Assembly (NCBI GenBank): GCA_036271795.1
Contig: DATAZY010000069.1
Location: 58,077-122,076 of the forward strand
Reading direction: 5' to 3'
Length of the DNA stretch: 64,000 bases
Origin: Galbitalea sp036271795
Lineage (GTDB): Bacteria > Actinomycetota > Actinomycetes > Actinomycetales > Microbacteriaceae
Made by a program: the position numbers and the translations under genes. How positions within the stretch are numbered: position 1 is the stretch's first letter; the number at the start of each line of letters is the position of its first letter. A model generated the notes under the pieces. That model worked only from the letters and a program-made list of their open reading frames with translations, was not told where the DNA came from and searched no databases. This document shows, piece by piece, positions 1 to 8,391 of this stretch.

Positions 1-846
1 GACACCTCGCAGGAGAAGCTCGTCGAGCTGATGCTCGGCCGTGAACTCCAGCAGTTTGAATCGGCACCGTCGTCTGCCGAGCAAACTCCGGCGACCGATG
101 ACCGACTTGTGATTGAAGACCTGCGCTGTGCGAAGATCGTCGAACCCGTTTCGCTGACAGTCCGGTCCGGAGAGGTGGTCGGCGTTGCCGGGCTGGTCGG
201 CTCCGGCCGCTCGGAGTTCCTGGAGAGCCTTTTCGGTGTCATCCCCAGCCGCGGGACAGTTCGCGTGAAAGGTCGCATCGTCAACCTGAGCTCTCCCGCC
301 TCCGCAGTTAAGGCCGGCATGTTCATGCTGAGCGAAGATCGCAAGTCGGAAGGAATCCTCCCTCATCTGTCCGTGCTCGAAAACCTGCTCATCTCCTCCG
401 GGTCGCCCGAACAGAGCGCGATCAGTCGTCGAATCCCAATGCCACGCGAGGAACTTGGCATATTCGAGCGGCTCAAGCGGGAGCTGAGGATTACGGTCGA
501 CCGACCGGGCCAGTACATCGGCAACCTGAGCGGCGGCAATCAACAGAAGGTTCTCTTCGGCCGCGCGATGCTTTCGGACTGCAGCGTTCTCCTTCTCAAT
601 GAGCCAACGCGTGGCGTCGACGTGGGAGCCAAGGTGGAGATCTATCAACTCATAGGGCGTCTGGCTGCAAGCGGTGTCGCAATTATCGTGAGTTCGTCGG
701 ATACACCCGAAATTGTCGCCCTGACCCGGCGATGCCTCGTCTTTCAGGGAGGCGTCATCTCCGCCGAACTCACCGGCGTCGAGGTGACCGAAGATCGCAT
801 CCTCGCTGCCTCCGTCGGCACCCCGACGGCTGTGGCCAGCCGTTAG
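1..846 (+). CDS. sugar ABC transporter ATP-binding protein (C-terminal part, cut by window edge)
   Basis: This is the second ATPase domain of a double-ABC protein of the RbsA/MglA/XylG type, which powers sugar or polyol import. The frame is open from base 1, so the gene starts outside the window. The ABC signature SGGNQQKV and Walker B LLLNEPTRGVDVG are typical of the family's second half, and the Walker A is the degenerate G-L-V-G-S-G-R type expected there (seen). Two RbsC-type permeases follow 40 and 45 bases downstream, so this is the ATPase of an importer operon. The inositol-like enzymes further on suggest a polyol substrate, which is inference. Confidence 0.93.
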   Translation, partial: DTSQEKLVELMLGRELQQFESAPSSAEQTPATDDRLVIEDLRCAKIVEPVSLTVRSGEVVGVAGLVGSGRSEFLESLFGVIPSRGTVRVKGRIVNLSSPASAVKAGMFMLSEDRKSEGILPHLSVLENLLISSGSPEQSAISRRIPMPREELGIFERLKRELRITVDRPGQYIGNLSGGNQQKVLFGRAMLSDCSVLLLNEPTRGVDVGAKVEIYQLIGRLAASGVAIIVSSSDTPEIVALTRRCLVFQGGVISAELTGVEVTEDRILAASVGTPTAVASR

Positions 847-885
847 CTGCACTCAAATGCCGACAATCGTGAGCTGAATCCGAAT

Positions 886-1878
886 ATGACGACGACGTCG
901 ATACGCACTGCTCCGCCGAGCCATGCCCAGACCTACCTTCGCGCGCTCGGCCGCTTCAGCGTTCTTCCGCCCTTTGTGATCGTGGCGATCGCCTGTATTG
1001 TCCTTGCGCCGAACTTCCTGTCGAGCAGCAACGTTGCGAACATGCTTATCAACGGTTCGATCACGGCGATCATCGCCTATGGCATGACAATCGTTATCGC
1101 CCTGCGCGGTCTCGACCTCTCCGTCGGATCACTCCAGGGCCTTTCCGCCTGTCTCACCGCCGTCGCGTACAGCGTGTTCGGCACCGGGCTCGGAATCGCG
1201 GCCGGCCTGGCCATCGGCCTCGCGGTCGGCGTCGTTAACGGAGTGCTTGTCGCGTACCTCAGAGTGCCTTCGTTCGTCGCGACGCTGGGAATGCTCGGCA
1301 TCCTCCGAGGTGTTGCCTTGCTCGTCACGAACGGACAAACGATCCAAGGGGGTAGTAGCTTTCTCAACTACGTCGTCAACGGTCGCGTCGTCGGAGTCCC
1401 CATCCCATTCCTTCTCGCGCTCGCGCTTCTGGGCGTCTGGCTCGTGGTCTTTTACTACACTCCGTTCGGTCGGCATGTCGTTGCGGTCGGGGGCAGCCCG
1501 GAGGCGGCATCCGACAGCGGAATCCGCGTGCGCCGCACCACGGTTATCGCGTTCGCGTTGTCCGGTTTGTCGGCGGGTGTCGGCGGCGTGCTCCTGATGG
1601 GGCAGCTCAGTAACGTCACCGGCGACCTCGGCACCGGACTCGAACTTCAGGTGATTGCCATCGCCGTGCTGGGTGGCACGAGCCTTGCGGGTGGCAACGG
1701 AAATCTCATCGGCACGCTGGTGGCGTCACTGCTGCTGGCCATGATTGATTCCGCCTTGAACCTGCTGAACGTTCCATCGTTCTATCAGTACCTCGCAATC
1801 GGTCTCCTGCTCGTTGCTGCACTGTCGCTCGACAGCGTTCGCGCACGCGTGAGTCGGCGCCTGGTTCAAAACAGCTAA
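886..1878 (+). CDS. sugar ABC transporter permease (RbsC family)
   Basis: A 330-aa polytopic membrane protein of the branched-chain amino acid/ribose permease superfamily that forms half of the import channel. After a roughly 25-residue cytoplasmic start it runs through about 8-10 hydrophobic segments. The late glycine-rich segment AVLGGTSLAGGNGNLIGT is the family hallmark. The gene starts 40 bases after the ATPase and ends 5 bases before a second permease, so all three are probably co-transcribed. Length is normal for the family. Substrate cannot be read from sequence. Confidence 0.93.
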   Translation: MTTTSIRTAPPSHAQTYLRALGRFSVLPPFVIVAIACIVLAPNFLSSSNVANMLINGSITAIIAYGMTIVIALRGLDLSVGSLQGLSACLTAVAYSVFGTGLGIAAGLAIGLAVGVVNGVLVAYLRVPSFVATLGMLGILRGVALLVTNGQTIQGGSSFLNYVVNGRVVGVPIPFLLALALLGVWLVVFYYTPFGRHVVAVGGSPEAASDSGIRVRRTTVIAFALSGLSAGVGGVLLMGQLSNVTGDLGTGLELQVIAIAVLGGTSLAGGNGNLIGTLVASLLLAMIDSALNLLNVPSFYQYLAIGLLLVAALSLDSVRARVSRRLVQNS

Positions 1879-1883
1879 TCGAG

Positions 1884-2915
1884 ATGATGACAATGAGTAC
1901 GACACAGATGACCGGCTTGGCATCGGTAGCCCCTAGCACCGCCCCCGAAGGCGAGAGGCCGCGCAAACGGATCGCACTAGTCTCGCGCGTTGGCCGGTAC
2001 TACCTGCAGATCGCCGTATTTGTCATGCTCGTGGTCTTCTGCATCGTCGTGCCCGATTTTGGAAGCACGGGAAACCTGGCGGCTGTGGCAACCCAAGCCT
2101 CCTATGGTGGGATCATCGCCTGCGGAATGACCCTGCTCATTGCCGGCGGCTTGTTCGATCTGTCCGTTGCCGGAGTGGTGGCGATTGCGGCGGTCATCAC
2201 CGGTCTCGCGCTGCCTCATACGTCGATTGGGATCGCGGTTCTGATTGGTCTCGCCACGGGGACTTTGCTGGGGTGGATCAACGGGCTGATCATCACGAAG
2301 ATCGCGCTGCCGCCGTTTATCGCCACCTACGGGCTCTTCAACATATACACCGGTGTGGCATTCATCATCCTGAATGGCAACGTTCTCACGATCCAGTCCG
2401 TGTATTTCAATCAGATCGGTACGGCAGCCGTTTTCGGTGTACCGGTTGTTTTCCTGGTCTTCATCGTTGCGTGTTTCGTTTCTCAGCTACTCCTCAACCG
2501 AACCCGATTCGGGAGGCGTTTGCGGGCTGTGGGCAGCAGCGAGACGGCGGCGCGAATGGCGGGAATTCCCGTCGATCGGGTGAAAATAATCGCGTTCGCG
2601 GTCACCGGGCTATTCACCGGCCTTGCCGCGATATTTCTCGCGGCGCTCCTCTCGTCGGCCAGCGGCACCATGGCCACCGGTATCGAGTTGAACGCGATCA
2701 CGATTGCGGTCGTCGGTGGCACTTCGCTTCGTGGTGGTCAGGGCACCCTGCTGGGTACCTTCACCGGTGCTGTCTTCCTGGTCTCGCTGAACACGGCCCT
2801 GAACCTCATTGGGGTGAGCTCGTACTGGCAAAATGTCGCCATCGGACTCGTGTTGGTACTGACCTTGGTGATCGGCGCTCTGACTCGACGTGACAAGATC
2901 CGCGGAGCCGACTAG
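1884..2915 (+). CDS. second sugar ABC transporter permease (RbsC family)
   Basis: A 343-aa permease of the same family as its upstream neighbour, with the matching motif VVGGTSLRGGQGTLLGT near the C terminus and a charged cytoplasmic N-terminal stretch of about 30 residues. Two different permease subunits suggest a heteromeric channel. The start could be the ATG at 1884 or at 1893; no Shine-Dalgarno sequence decides clearly. The stop codon overlaps by 4 bases the stop of the opposite-strand aldo/keto reductase (shared CTAG), so the two genes converge without a spacer and no terminator is visible. Confidence 0.92.
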   Translation: MMTMSTTQMTGLASVAPSTAPEGERPRKRIALVSRVGRYYLQIAVFVMLVVFCIVVPDFGSTGNLAAVATQASYGGIIACGMTLLIAGGLFDLSVAGVVAIAAVITGLALPHTSIGIAVLIGLATGTLLGWINGLIITKIALPPFIATYGLFNIYTGVAFIILNGNVLTIQSVYFNQIGTAAVFGVPVVFLVFIVACFVSQLLLNRTRFGRRLRAVGSSETAARMAGIPVDRVKIIAFAVTGLFTGLAAIFLAALLSSASGTMATGIELNAITIAVVGGTSLRGGQGTLLGTFTGAVFLVSLNTALNLIGVSSYWQNVAIGLVLVLTLVIGALTRRDKIRGAD

Positions 2916-3967
2916 CGGGCAGGTCGCTTCGGTCGGAACAGGGCACTTTCGGCGTAGCCAAGACGATCTCCCGCGTTGGCCAGCTGGTGCCAGAACGGAT
3001 AGATCAACGGCGGCGCGCTTACTTCATCGAGCTCGTCGATCTCATCAGCGGAGAGTTCGAGGTCGGCGGCACGTAGGTTGTCGACCAGCTGCTCGTCCTT
3101 GCGCGCTCCGATGACGAGTGTCGTCACTCCAGGCTTCGCGAGGAGATAAGCCAATGCCACCTGAGCCGCCGAAACGTCATGTCGCTCCGCAATTCTCACA
3201 AGCACTTCGATCGTGTCGTAGAGCTTCTCCGGATCGCGAACGGGAGGTTCGCTCCATGCGCTGAGGTGACGGCCCTCGGTGGCTTGCTGACCACGCCGAT
3301 ACTTGCCGGAAAGGAGTCCCCCGGCGAGCGGGCTCCAGACCATTAGCCCGAGGCCTTGATCCAGGGAGACCGGCACGAGATCGTATTCGGCGTCGCGGGA
3401 CTCGAGCGTGTAGTAAATCTGGTTGCTTACGAAGCGTTGCCACCCCCGTGCATCGGAGATCGACAACGCCTTCATGAGTTCCCAACCCGCGTAATTGGAA
3501 ACGCCGAGGTAGCGAACCTTGCCCGCGCGCACCAGCCCATCAAGGGTCTCGAGTGTCTCCTCCAACGGAGTGAGCCCATCCCATTCGTGCACGTGATAGA
3601 TGTCTACGTGATCAGTTCCGAGCCGGCGAAGGCTCGCATCAATCTGCTGGAGGATGTGATGACGGGTGAGGCCCCCCGCGTTCGCCCCCGATCCCATCGC
3701 GAAGCGCACTTTAGTGGACAGCAGGACATCGTCACGCTTTCCCGCGATCGCCTTGCCAACGATCTCCTCCGACCGGCCCCGCGAATAGTAATTGGCCGTG
3801 TCGATCATGTTGACGCCAGCGTCGATCGCGATGTCGATCTGCCTGCGGGCACCTTCCACGTCGGTGTTCCCGGTGAGCGCAAGGTCACCAGTGGCACCGA
3901 AAGTCATCGTACCTAGAGTGAATGTTGAGACCATGAGCCCCGAACGTCCCAGCTGTCGATATTGCAT
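2912..3967 (-). CDS. aldo/keto reductase
   Basis: A NADPH-dependent (beta/alpha)8 oxidoreductase of about 351 residues. The catalytic set is visible: D and Y in IDTANYYSRG, K in LLSTKVRF and H in IYHVHEWDG. The C-terminal NADP-binding stretch includes LVIGARKDEQLVDNL. A GTG at 3973 is possible, but AGAGG sits 6 bases before the ATG at 3967, so I use that. It is divergent from the IolE-like gene and convergent with the importer, and probably reduces or oxidises a sugar/polyol intermediate of this locus (inference). Confidence 0.9.
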   Translation of the reverse strand: MQYRQLGRSGLMVSTFTLGTMTFGATGDLALTGNTDVEGARRQIDIAIDAGVNMIDTANYYSRGRSEEIVGKAIAGKRDDVLLSTKVRFAMGSGANAGGLTRHHILQQIDASLRRLGTDHVDIYHVHEWDGLTPLEETLETLDGLVRAGKVRYLGVSNYAGWELMKALSISDARGWQRFVSNQIYYTLESRDAEYDLVPVSLDQGLGLMVWSPLAGGLLSGKYRRGQQATEGRHLSAWSEPPVRDPEKLYDTIEVLVRIAERHDVSAAQVALAYLLAKPGVTTLVIGARKDEQLVDNLRAADLELSADEIDELDEVSAPPLIYPFWHQLANAGDRLGYAESALFRPKRPAR

Positions 3968-4032
3968 GGACACCTCTGTCGTGTTTTCGCTGGTTTTCGG
4001 AGGTTTTCACCCTCCTTGGGATTATCGCCTGA

Positions 4033-4061
4033 TGGACACAGTGTACAGCATGCGGTAGTAT
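4033..4061 (+). promoter_or_regulatory. promoter for the IolE-like gene
   Basis: TGGACA (4033-4038) and TAGTAT (4056-4061) are separated by 17 bases, a close match to a housekeeping sigma factor promoter. It would start transcription near 4068, about 45 bases before the chosen ATG. The -35 lies inside a 20-base motif (4022-4041) that recurs in nearly the same form before the next gene, so a regulator may bind here. Confidence 0.6.
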
Positions 4062-4112
4062 TTGAGTCCTGGTGAGTCGAGTAGCTCTCCCCATTTAACA
4101 AGGATGGCAGCA

Positions 4113-5012
4113 ATGGTTTCGGCAGTCGGCCAGACAGCAAAAATAGCAAGCGCTCCAATCTCATGGGGCATCATCGAACTCGATGATTGGGGATATCAAC
4201 TCCCCGCCGATCGTGTATTTCGCGAAATGCGCGAGGTGGGATTCACCGCAACCGAGATTGGACCGGACGGGTTTCTTCCCACCGATCCGACGGCGAAAGT
4301 TGACTATCTCGCGAAAGCTGGGCTGAAAGGCATCGGCAGTTTTCTTCCTGTCATTCTGCATCGCGATGATGTCGATCCGCTCCCCAGAGTCACCCGGGAG
4401 CTCGACGCTTTTGCCGCGATTGACGGCGAGGTATTGGTGCTCGGTGCGATTACGGGCGAAGCCAGCTACGACCAGACCCGCGCGCCGTTGACCGACGGCC
4501 AGTGGTCGACGCTCTTTGCGAATCTCGAGCGGGTCACCGAACTGGCGGCACGACGCGGTGTTCGCGCGGCGCTCCACCCCCACGTCGGCACCGTTGTCGA
4601 AACTCTCGCCGACGTTGAGCGGGTCCTCGCCGACTCGTCAATGCAGTTCTGTTTCGACACGGGTCACCTCCTCATCGGCGGCACCGATCCTGTGTGGTTC
4701 GCAACGACCCACGCCGACCGGGTTGCCCACGTGCACCTGAAGGATGTCTCGCTCGACGTGTTGCGGCGAGTCAAGTCGGGGGAGATCAGCTACCACGAGG
4801 GGTGCGTTCAAGGGCTTTATCAACCACTTGGCCGCGGCGACATCGACATCCGCACGATTGTCGCCGCGCTTACTAGCGCCGGCTTTGACGGATGGTTTGC
4901 GCTGGAGCAAGACCAAGTCCTGAGGTCGGCTCCCCCAGCCGGAAGAGGGCCAATCGAGGACGCGAAAGCCAGCCTGACTTACCTCACCAACGTATTGTTG
5001 TCGCTCGCCTAG
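4113..5012 (+). CDS. IolE-like inosose dehydratase / sugar phosphate isomerase-epimerase
   Basis: A TIM-barrel protein of the xylose-isomerase-like superfamily, 299 residues. The N terminus (SAPISWG, then DDWGYQLPADRVFREMREVG and ATEIGPDGFLP) is close to inosose dehydratase IolE, which converts scyllo-inosose in inositol breakdown. Metal-ligand candidates are the E of TEIGPDG, the FDTGHL aspartate/histidine and the late ALEQD glutamate. AAGGA at 4100-4104 stands 8 bases before the ATG at 4113; starts at 4062 and 4104 fit less well. Flanking Gfo/Idh dehydrogenases and a polyol-type importer support an inositol-like pathway, but another sugar acid or polyol is possible. Confidence 0.88.
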   Translation: MVSAVGQTAKIASAPISWGIIELDDWGYQLPADRVFREMREVGFTATEIGPDGFLPTDPTAKVDYLAKAGLKGIGSFLPVILHRDDVDPLPRVTRELDAFAAIDGEVLVLGAITGEASYDQTRAPLTDGQWSTLFANLERVTELAARRGVRAALHPHVGTVVETLADVERVLADSSMQFCFDTGHLLIGGTDPVWFATTHADRVAHVHLKDVSLDVLRRVKSGEISYHEGCVQGLYQPLGRGDIDIRTIVAALTSAGFDGWFALEQDQVLRSAPPAGRGPIEDAKASLTYLTNVLLSLA

Positions 5013-5032
5013 GACTTATCGCCTTGATGGAC

Positions 5033-5058
5033 GCAGCGTTCGCTGCGGGAGTTTTTTG
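5033..5058 (+). terminator. Rho-independent terminator or attenuator after the IolE-like gene
   Basis: CGCAGC (5033-5038) pairs with GCTGCG (5043-5048) across a 4-base loop, followed by GGAG and six T (5053-5058). It sits between the IolE-like gene and the next dehydrogenase, so it may end or attenuate the upstream transcript. Confidence 0.6.
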
Positions 5059-5110
5059 ATATCGATGTGCGATTGCGCTTCGCGAATACAGAATACATAA
5101 GGAGAATTGC

Positions 5111-6118
5111 GTGGCATTAAAAGTTGGAGTCATCGGCGTCGGCGTGATCGGTCAGGATCACATACGGCGACTGACAACAGTATTGTCGGGCGCTGAAGTG
5201 GTCGCCGTAACCGACACCGACGCAGCCCGAGCACGAGACGTCGCCGCTCAGTACGGCATAGCCACGGTCCATGCGATCGGGGAGGAGCTCATAGCATCGG
5301 ACGACGTCCAAGCGGTTCTGGTCGGATCCTGGGGGCCGACCCATCAGCAGTACGTTCTCGCAGCAATCGCTGCCGGCAAGCCCGTTTTCTGTGAGAAACC
5401 ACTAGCTACGACGAGAGAAGCCTGCCTCAGCATTGTTGAAGCCGAAGTCGAGTACGGTCGCAGACTCGTTCAAGTCGGATTCATGCGCCACTACGACCCT
5501 GCGTATCGTGCAGTGAAGGATGTTCTCGAGGCCGGCGAACTCGGCAATGTTCTCATGGCACACTGCGTTCATCGGAACGCGTCCGTCACACATTCGTGGA
5601 CGAGCGACATGCTGCTCAACGACGCCGGCCTCCACGAATTCGACATTTTGCGGTGGCTGTTTGATGACGACATCGTGGCAACGCAAGTACTCAAAGTGCG
5701 TCACAACGTAGACGCGCCAGCCAGCCTGGATGACCCCCTGCTGGTGCTCATGCAGTTCCGCAAGGGCGGGTGGGCGAACGTTGAGGTCACCATGAATTCG
5801 CACTACGGCTATGACGTGCGAACTGAAATCGTGTGCGACAAAGGCACAGTGGCACTCCCTGAAACGGAAAGCGCTGTGGTCAAAGTCAACGGTGAGCGCA
5901 GTTCTCGCGTCTCCGCTGATTGGCGAGAGCGATTCATCATCGCCTACGACATCGAGATCCAAGAATGGGTGAACGCCGCGACAGCCGGAACCGCGACCGG
6001 GCCATCGGCGTGGGACGGATATCTCGCAACTGCTGGTGCCGAGGCTGCGATTAAGTCTCTGAATACGGGGGCGCTCGAGTTGCTCGACGTTCAGGAGCGC
6101 CCCAGTTTCTACGCATGA
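5111..6118 (+). CDS. Gfo/Idh/MocA oxidoreductase (inositol 2-dehydrogenase-like)
   Basis: A 335-aa NAD-dependent dehydrogenase with an N-terminal Rossmann fold (GVIGVGVIGQDHI) and the family motif CEKPLA near residue 95. The C-terminal half contains the catalytic-type NDAGLHEFD segment. It resembles inositol 2-dehydrogenases (IolG/Idh), which oxidise myo-inositol to 2-keto-inositol, the substrate of IolE. The GTG start has GGAG directly upstream. Overlap of 4 bases with the next gene indicates translational coupling. Exact substrate is not proven by sequence. Confidence 0.9.
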   Translation: MALKVGVIGVGVIGQDHIRRLTTVLSGAEVVAVTDTDAARARDVAAQYGIATVHAIGEELIASDDVQAVLVGSWGPTHQQYVLAAIAAGKPVFCEKPLATTREACLSIVEAEVEYGRRLVQVGFMRHYDPAYRAVKDVLEAGELGNVLMAHCVHRNASVTHSWTSDMLLNDAGLHEFDILRWLFDDDIVATQVLKVRHNVDAPASLDDPLLVLMQFRKGGWANVEVTMNSHYGYDVRTEIVCDKGTVALPETESAVVKVNGERSSRVSADWRERFIIAYDIEIQEWVNAATAGTATGPSAWDGYLATAGAEAAIKSLNTGALELLDVQERPSFYA

Positions 6119-7155
6119 ACGAGCCGGTTAGACATGGCCTGATCGGGTATGGGCTCGGCGGGCGGTTGTTTCATGCGCCATTCATCGAGGCCGCCCACGG
6201 GATAGAACTCGCGGGAGTGGTGACTCGGTCGCCAGAGCGACGAGGGGAGCTGCGATCGGATTTTCCCGATGTTCCCTGCTTTGACAGCGCCGCCGACCTC
6301 CTCGCATCCGGGGTGGAATCCGTCACCATCACGACCCCGCCAGAAACACGACGCGAGCTGGTGCTCCAGGCACTTGATGCCGGGGTGCACGTCGTGGCCG
6401 ATAAGCCGTTTGCTCCCAATGCAGAGTCGGCGGTCGAACTGGTTGAGGCGGGTCAGGCAGCGAACGTCATCCTGTCCGTCTTCCACAACCGACGGTATGA
6501 CGCGGACGTCCGCACGCTCCACCGCCTCTTCGAGATGGGAAGCCTGGGAAACGTGTGGCGCTTACACTCTCGGTTCGACTTGGATCTCCCCGACACCCTT
6601 GATGGAGGTCCGGCTGGCGGCCTCCTGCGAGATACCGGTGCTCACCTTGTCGACCAGGCACTCTGGCTGCTCGGCGACGTTTCTGCGGTCTCGGCGACTC
6701 TGAACTGGATCGACCGCGACCGCGATCGGATCGATGGTGGGTTTGTCATCACGCTCCGCCACACCGGCGGAGCGGTTTCATATCTGTCTTCGAGCAAGGT
6801 GAATCGAGTCACCTCCAGAACCCTGCTCGTCTATGGTCACTTAGGCAGCTACGAAGCTGCCGGAACAGACGTACAGTTCGCGGCACTACTCGCAGGCAGC
6901 CGCCCAGCGGATGACCCTGTGGGCTGGGGGTTCGAGGACGAATCGAACTGGGGGGTATTGCGCACCGCAGAAGGCACTCGAGCTATTCCTTCCGAGCAGG
7001 GGGCGTACTTCCAATACTACGAACAGTTTGCGGCCGCCGTTCGCGGCCAAGCAAGGCCGCCATCTCCCGGATCGGAGGCTATTCGAACGCTGCAAATCCT
7101 GGATTCGGCCCGAGTGAGTGCGGCCAGAGAGCAGTGGATAGCCCTCGCTCCTTGA
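6115..7155 (+). CDS. Gfo/Idh/MocA oxidoreductase
   Basis: A second member of the family, 346 residues, with a YGLGGRLFHAPFI dinucleotide-binding start (the YvaA/YdgJ-like subgroup) and the DKPFAPN motif in place of CEKP. It overlaps its upstream neighbour in an ATGA arrangement. Its TGA stop (7153-7155) is immediately followed by the first base of an IS481-type terminal repeat, so the element inserted right at the gene end. The C terminus reads as complete for the family, so the gene is probably intact, but the native stop may have been replaced at the junction. Confidence 0.88.
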   Translation: MNEPVRHGLIGYGLGGRLFHAPFIEAAHGIELAGVVTRSPERRGELRSDFPDVPCFDSAADLLASGVESVTITTPPETRRELVLQALDAGVHVVADKPFAPNAESAVELVEAGQAANVILSVFHNRRYDADVRTLHRLFEMGSLGNVWRLHSRFDLDLPDTLDGGPAGGLLRDTGAHLVDQALWLLGDVSAVSATLNWIDRDRDRIDGGFVITLRHTGGAVSYLSSSKVNRVTSRTLLVYGHLGSYEAAGTDVQFAALLAGSRPADDPVGWGFEDESNWGVLRTAEGTRAIPSEQGAYFQYYEQFAAAVRGQARPPSPGSEAIRTLQILDSARVSAAREQWIALAP

Positions 7156-7231
7156 TGTCCCAAGACATCGGTAACACTTCTGCCTCAGGACATCGGTAAC
7201 ACTTCATGTCTCAGGACATCGGTGACACTTC
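7156..7231 (+). repeat. three tandem 25-bp terminal repeats of the IS481-type element (left end)
   Basis: Three direct units start at 7156, 7181 and 7207, each ending in ACATCGGTAACACTTC or, in the third, ACATCGGTGACACTTC. They directly precede the C-terminal end of the transposase fragment. Multi-copy ends of this kind are probably transposase binding sites. Confidence 0.8.
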
Positions 7232-7258
7232 CCCGGCGGGGCGTGGCCGGCGGGGTTC

Positions 7259-8238
7259 TCAGGGCCGGCCGCTGCCGACATACTTTGTGCCGGGTTTCGG
7301 GCAGGGGTGCTCGATGAGGAGGGTGCCTGATTCATCGAAGACCTGCAGTGAGACCTCGGTCTCGACGAGTGAGACGACGTCGCCGAAGAGGGTGCGGTTG
7401 ACGTGGAAACGGGTTCCTCTGGCGAACACGGTCCCGTTGTCGTGGATGCGCGTCAGCCGAACACCATTGGGCAGTAACAACGCATTCCGGGCTGCCGGTC
7501 GGGGCGTCTCGGCTTTCGGGGTCGCCTCCCAGGCCTGCGCCGGGGTCATGCGCCCGGGCAGCGACTGGTGCGGTCGCTCGATGTTATAGATCTCGTCGAA
7601 CCGGTCGATCTGCCCCTGCAGTTCCTCAAGCGACGCGGCGAGGGGTTGTTTGTCGAGCCAGCGGAACAGGGTCTGGTGGAAGCGTTCGTTCTTGCCCTGC
7701 GTGGTCGGTTTATAGGGCTTCCCCGTGATCGGCTCAACGCCGAGGGCGGGGACATACGCGACCAGCTGGCCGGGGACTCCGCGACGGGACGGGTTCAACG
7801 CGGCCCCGTTGTCACTGAGCAGCCGCTGCGGAACACCATGCGCGGCGATGCCTTTCTTCACCACGGCGATGGCGCCTTCGGAGGTTTCACCCCAGGCCAC
7901 ATGGGATGCGACCGCGAACCGGGCGTGATCATCGATCAACTGGAAGATCACAGACTTCCGACCACCGGTCAGCACATACTCGGTCCCATCCAACTGCCAA
8001 CACGCGTTCGGCGCCGGATAAACAAACCGCCGACACGAAGCCCAAGGTTTCTTCCGCTTCCCCCGGAGGATAAGCACCGGATTGCCGCCTACCTCGGATA
8101 AACCGTGCCCCGGCGCTCGGGGTGCTCGTGTTCGGACGGGGGTGGGTATGCCGCGACCTTTGTCGCCAACATCCTCTGCGCGATCCCTGTACGATGACGA
8201 TTGCACTGGCGAAATCAGACCGCTAACTCCATCCCCGC
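7259..8238 (-). pseudogene. IS481-family transposase, C-terminal part (catalytic domain)
   Basis: An rve-type integrase domain of the IS481 family that lacks its N-terminal helix-turn-helix. Clear homology begins near residue YPAPNACWQLDGTEY (about 8010) with the first catalytic D, then LLSDNGAALNPSR (second D) and the late QGKNERFHQTLFRWL (catalytic E). The C-terminal HVNRTLFGDVV region is complete. The frame stays open upstream to 8344, but that part does not resemble a transposase N terminus. It is 5'-truncated and not expected to be functional. The missing N terminus is found at 10684-11010. Confidence 0.8.
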
Positions 8239-8309
8239 GCTTGGCCGGTGGTACGCGGGCCAACGCGGACTCATAGCCGGCGATCCGGGCAACTCCGGGT
8301 CGCCAAATG

Positions 8310-8341
8310 TTGCGCACATAGCGACTCATTGTCGCTAAAAT
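8310..8341 (+). promoter_or_regulatory. candidate promoter/operator of the surface-protein gene
   Basis: TAAAAT (8336-8341) is a strong -10 candidate 50 bases before the ATG at 8392. A perfect inverted repeat, AGCGAC (8320-8325) and GTCGCT (8331-8336), sits just upstream and touches the -10. TTGCGC at 8310 is 20 bases away, too far for a normal -35, so the promoter may need an activator. This is inference from motif positions. Confidence 0.35.
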
Positions 8342-8391
8342 CAACCGCCGTCGACTTCACGCGAACTCCTTCACCCAAAGGCGCAACAGAC

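Noticed and set aside
7156..7231. Short tandem repeats that could be a small CRISPR array
   Set aside because: The three 25-bp units abut without spacers, adjoin a transposase fragment and reappear inverted at 11.05-11.10 kb, so they are IS ends.
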